From assembly GCA_026874595.1 (NCBI GenBank), contig CM049316.1, positions 38,325,195-38,389,194 on the forward strand: a stretch of DNA of 64,000 nucleotides, given 5' to 3'. How positions within the stretch are numbered: the first letter of the stretch is position 1; every line of letters begins with the position of its first letter. Positions 61,001-64,000 of this stretch are shown piece by piece. Below the pieces are notes generated by a model that had not been told where the DNA came from, did not search any database, and was given only the letters and a program-made list of their open reading frames with translations. The stretch is from Sipunculus nudus (lineage: Eukaryota; Annelida; Sipuncula; Golfingiida; Sipunculidae). The translations under genes and the position numbers were made by a program.

Positions 61001-61497
61001 ATTATATATGATGTATATGTATATTATATTTCATTATTAAACTGTGAATTTATTATCAAATATGCTTTGGGATAAAATATATTTCTAATTATAAATAATT
61101 TTGTGCTCAGATAAATAAAAAAAAAACATAAATACAATTAATTAAGTCTAGACCCATGGAAATATAGGTTTTATGGTACTTTAAATACCCCATAGGCTAA
61201 ATTGTAAGGATTTATAAATTTATCCAGAAGGGCATTAAAGTTAACCGATCATGAAAATATATATATATAAGTGAATATGTATAGAGAGTATGTGTATTTA
61301 CTGTGTACTGGCAGGAGGGAGGCTTCGTGGTTTAATTTTCAAATCGATTATCGTTTTTTTTTCTTTAGGGGCGAAGGGCTTACTCAGATCCCCTGAAGTG
61401 CAAAAAATACAATAGTTTTTTTTTTCTTTTCTTTATTATGTTTCTTTCTTCTATTATTTTTTTTATTTTCTTTTGATGTGTGTGTGTGGGATGGATG
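58066..61497. other. Presumed intron or 3' flank of the neuropeptide gene
   Basis: No exon completing the peptide was found. Small frames at 59309-59560 and 60180-60513 lack recognisable motifs. 60200-60510 is GC-rich with TTGGCGCC and GCGCGCC-like words. 60930-61020 is a TA-rich low-complexity tract. Confidence 0.35.
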
Positions 61498-61514
61498 GGG
61501 GGGGGGGGGGGGGC
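61498..61514. repeat. Poly-G run
   Basis: About 16 consecutive G, preceded by (TG)n. G-runs of this length can form quadruplexes. A matching C-run lies at 62541-62557. Confidence 0.9.
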
Positions 61515-62807
61515 AGTACTGGAAAAGATCTTGAGAACCCCTGATTTCTCAAAACTGAATTTTTATATGATGTTTATTTTGCCGTTTTCGCATGACTTTA
61601 TTGTCAGTCTGTTTGCCCTAATTTTTAACTGATGAGGGTGTTCGACGCGGTTTTGGTTCTATAAACAACTTTTCCACTCTTTGTTTTTATAATAACACAT
61701 AATACCACTCCGAACATAAGGACAAGGTCATACAGCCTCCAGCAGTTTAAAAAAAGTGCATTAATGGAGCTGTAGGCATTAGCTTTGGAGGGGGTGGCGG
61801 GGAGGTATCCCGTGAATGCGCTTCCTGGGCGCATGCAAATGTCAACTAAACTGAAGCCCATATGATATAAATTGAGTTCGCGCGCCCACTATTTTCGACC
61901 TTTGGGCAGCAGAATATTATACGCTTAATACCGAAAGCAGCTCTGGCGTTTGCGTCTTACATCTCACATCTCTCTTAGCGCCATTTCGGCCTTCTGATAT
62001 TAAGTTCTACGCTAGCATGAGGCTCTCATATTGCCGTTACAACCTTCAACGAGGAACTATAAGGTTGCAAATATTTTCTTTTTTTTTTACAATGCTTCAT
62101 GGTCTACAAGTACGCTGTTACTTGACATAAACCAGACCATTCGGTAGCTTTATTGTATACTTTCTAACAATACCTACCATGAGGAAAATTCCGTTTTAAC
62201 TCAGCATATTGGTAAATCCCTCCGCACGTTTGTTCGATTTCTGATCGCATTTATATAAGCATGACTCGCACGAGTTACTGAACGCCAACCAGCTTGTACG
62301 TGATAAAGGAAATGACTCCTTACCATTAGAGATGGAGACTAAGTTTGGGTTGTAAGTGCACATGTATTCTTTTGTGTTAATTCATCATGTAGCTTAATGT
62401 AGCTTAATGTTAAGACACGATATCAATACAACATGATGGAAGACCACTGCAATGCCTTCCTCCGTATGGCTTGTATCACGAATCCGGTTCGGCTTACCAG
62501 CCCAATTTAAGTGCCTACTGAGTTGTATACTCTCGACTAGTCCCCCCCCCCCCCCCCACTCCTGCGTGCTAGACTTAAACACAAGCTCTTCCAGCGCTCC
62601 TGCCACATTTGTTTATCTGTAGATGCCAGTGTATTGTCTTGAGTCCCTCCTTTTTCTATGATCCTGTATCCACCGATATGTATGTGGAAGTTATCCCTTA
62701 CAATATATGATCTTTCTCCTGTTACTTCACTCCCTGACATATAACAGAAAATCGTTAAAAGATTTCTCTCCACTGATCTTATATTGTTCAAGTTATTTAC
62801 CAAGACA
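61515..62807. other. Non-coding stretch, nothing recognised
   Basis: No gene. A short duplication, TGTAGCTTAATG, occurs in tandem at 62389-62410, and a C-run at 62541-62557. Confidence 0.3.
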
Positions 62808-63106
62808 TAAAGGGCAGTATCACACGCTTCTTCTCATTTTATATCCTGGTGTTTTAAACAGGCCCGGTGACTACTTCACATGCGGACATTGGGCGTGTAA
62901 TCCTCCCATTGCTGGGTCATGCAACCGAGGATCCCCCGAAAGGCGCACTCGTTTGCGAGTGGCGCACGGCTTTCCCTGTGAGTCCGCAGAGCGCTTACCC
63001 TGGAGAGGGAAAGCCCGTAAAATATCTCATTTCTGCTGTGATTCGGACTCACGACCTCGTGCTTTGTGTCCTGTGCTTTTCTACCCTTACACCACAGAAG
63101 ACGGTC
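62808..63106 (-). mobile_element. tRNA-derived SINE, copy 3
   Basis: On the minus strand: CGTCTTCTGTGGTGTAAGGG (A-box region with changes), then a GAGTCCGAATC B box, AATGAGATATTTTACGGGC, GCGCCACTCGCAAACGAGTGC and CACCGGGCCTGTTTAAAACACC, ending near GATACTGCCC. The B box is closer to consensus than the A box. The distal tail present in copy 1 is missing here. Two plus-strand and one minus-strand frame across it are chance. Confidence 0.75.
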
Positions 63107-63151
63107 ATCATAAGATAAAAAAATGATAATTATAAAAAACCCGAAATCATG

Positions 63152-63193
<42 letters not shown>

Positions 63194-64000
63194 GCATTTA
63201 AAACCAAGTTATAATATAACAGGTCATGCAGACCACTGCAGTATTCAATGTTTGATCTGTAATTATATAAGTTGGTTTTTGTAGCAAAGATTCGCCACCA
63301 GGAAAGCTGGCAAAGGGCCAATAAAGGTTTGACTAATGAGTGCTGGGCGTGACCAAGTTTGAAACCAGTTACATACTGCTGCGTAAGGTTCGAGTGTAAG
63401 ATGGATACCGCGCATATATTTAGGTGTATCTTAATACGCACTTTATCTGAATAAGCATAATAATACCCAACCTTTTTTTCTATCCACGTGACGTGTGACG
63501 TAATCAGATAGGAGTATCATAAATACGTCAAATTCTGTCTTAGCATCAAGCATCATGTGTCAGAGTGTGACTAGCGGTGTACATTGATTGAAACATCCTG
63601 CTAATTAAACTGAACGCCTCCACGCTTCAATCAGTCAAAAATGCAGAACCTCATCTCAATTCCATTTAAAACCAGTATTCTTGCACCTGAGCGTAAAATC
63701 TTTGTTATTGGATCAAGTATTGCGTAATGATCCCATCCATGCCGAGGATGTTTTGTAATCTGAAATCATACATGGTCCCATTGCCGCTGTAAACAGAATG
63801 TAATTACTCGCTGCACCAGTTTCGCTCTACGCAGGGTGAAACCCTGTCTGGACAGATTAATCTTTCCCAAGTACAAACGAAAAACATACTTTTCTAAACC
63901 GTCATGTCTTTAGTATTGCGAATGTCACCTAACTCCATGTTTCCAAGAATCCCAAATTTAAATTTAGAAACGCAATACTTTTTAATTGTTTTTTTAGGAT
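63107..64000. other. Non-coding end of window
   Basis: Contains a (AT)n tract at 63158-63188 and otherwise mixed sequence without a gene or recognised repeat. The last bases, TTTTTTTAG|GAT, resemble a splice acceptor, but the following GAT cannot complete the neuropeptide's Arg codon and add Phe. Confidence 0.35.
63158..63188. repeat. (TA)n microsatellite
   Basis: About 15 TA units. Confidence 0.95.

Noticed and set aside
62707-63157. Frames of 83-139 codons on both strands
   Set aside because: They are readings through a tRNA-derived SINE.
63970-64000. Terminal TTTTTTTAG|GAT as the neuropeptide's last exon
   Set aside because: After AG, the base G would complete Arg but the next codon would begin AT, not TT(T/C) for Phe.

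Overview
The window reads as AT-rich, intron-dominated animal nuclear DNA. One gene fragment points to a mollusc or close lophotrochozoan relative: an exon at 57536-57751 encodes the signal peptide and nearly all of the mature peptide of a neuropeptide F / NPY-family precursor, ending at a GRPR motif where the reading frame is broken inside an Arg codon by a GT splice donor. That phase-2 break is the classic intron position of NPY-family genes. Poly-Asp/Glu or operon-like gene packing, CRISPR arrays and rRNA genes are absent. (AT)n microsatellites, short inverted-repeat elements, tRNA-derived SINEs and a CR1-like LINE make up much of the recognisable sequence.

Layout. 1-3540: AT-rich DNA with one small 18-bp tandem array. 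3542-7235: a minus-strand LINE of the CR1 superfamily, with a (TAAA)n tail, an endonuclease/reverse-transcriptase frame interrupted by one TGA, and the end of an ORF1 with an SGNH-esterase-like motif. 7780-9904: a TATA box with a tiny ORF, then three phase-compatible exon-like frames (9138-9904, + strand) that look like the end of an unrecognised protein-coding gene. 10-31 kb: short inverted-repeat elements of at least four families, an element with four tandem ~338-bp units between inverted ends (21299-22829), three clear SINE copies over the whole window plus one decayed copy, a perfect 18-bp-arm hairpin, and a tight cluster of DR2, NRF1 and CArG motifs at 15543-15589. 33.8-36.9 kb: a copy-and-insert duplication and palindromic repeats. 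38-39.2 kb: a less repetitive stretch ending in an exon-like splice donor, a possible untranslated first exon of the neuropeptide gene. 43-54 kb: microsatellites, a 178-bp tandem duplication, a probable solo LTR, a pogo/Tigger-like terminus and a diverged direct duplication of about 1.1 kb. 54.5-58 kb: the neuropeptide exon, closely bracketed by copies of one inverted-repeat element in opposite orientations. 58-64 kb: presumably its downstream intron, with one more SINE; I find no final exon for the peptide here.

How the parts relate: the only gene I can name is the neuropeptide one, and much of the window could be its introns and upstream DNA. The repeats are mostly non-autonomous; the LINE is the only element carrying recognisable enzyme domains. 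All family calls rest on motifs read by eye, without database comparison.
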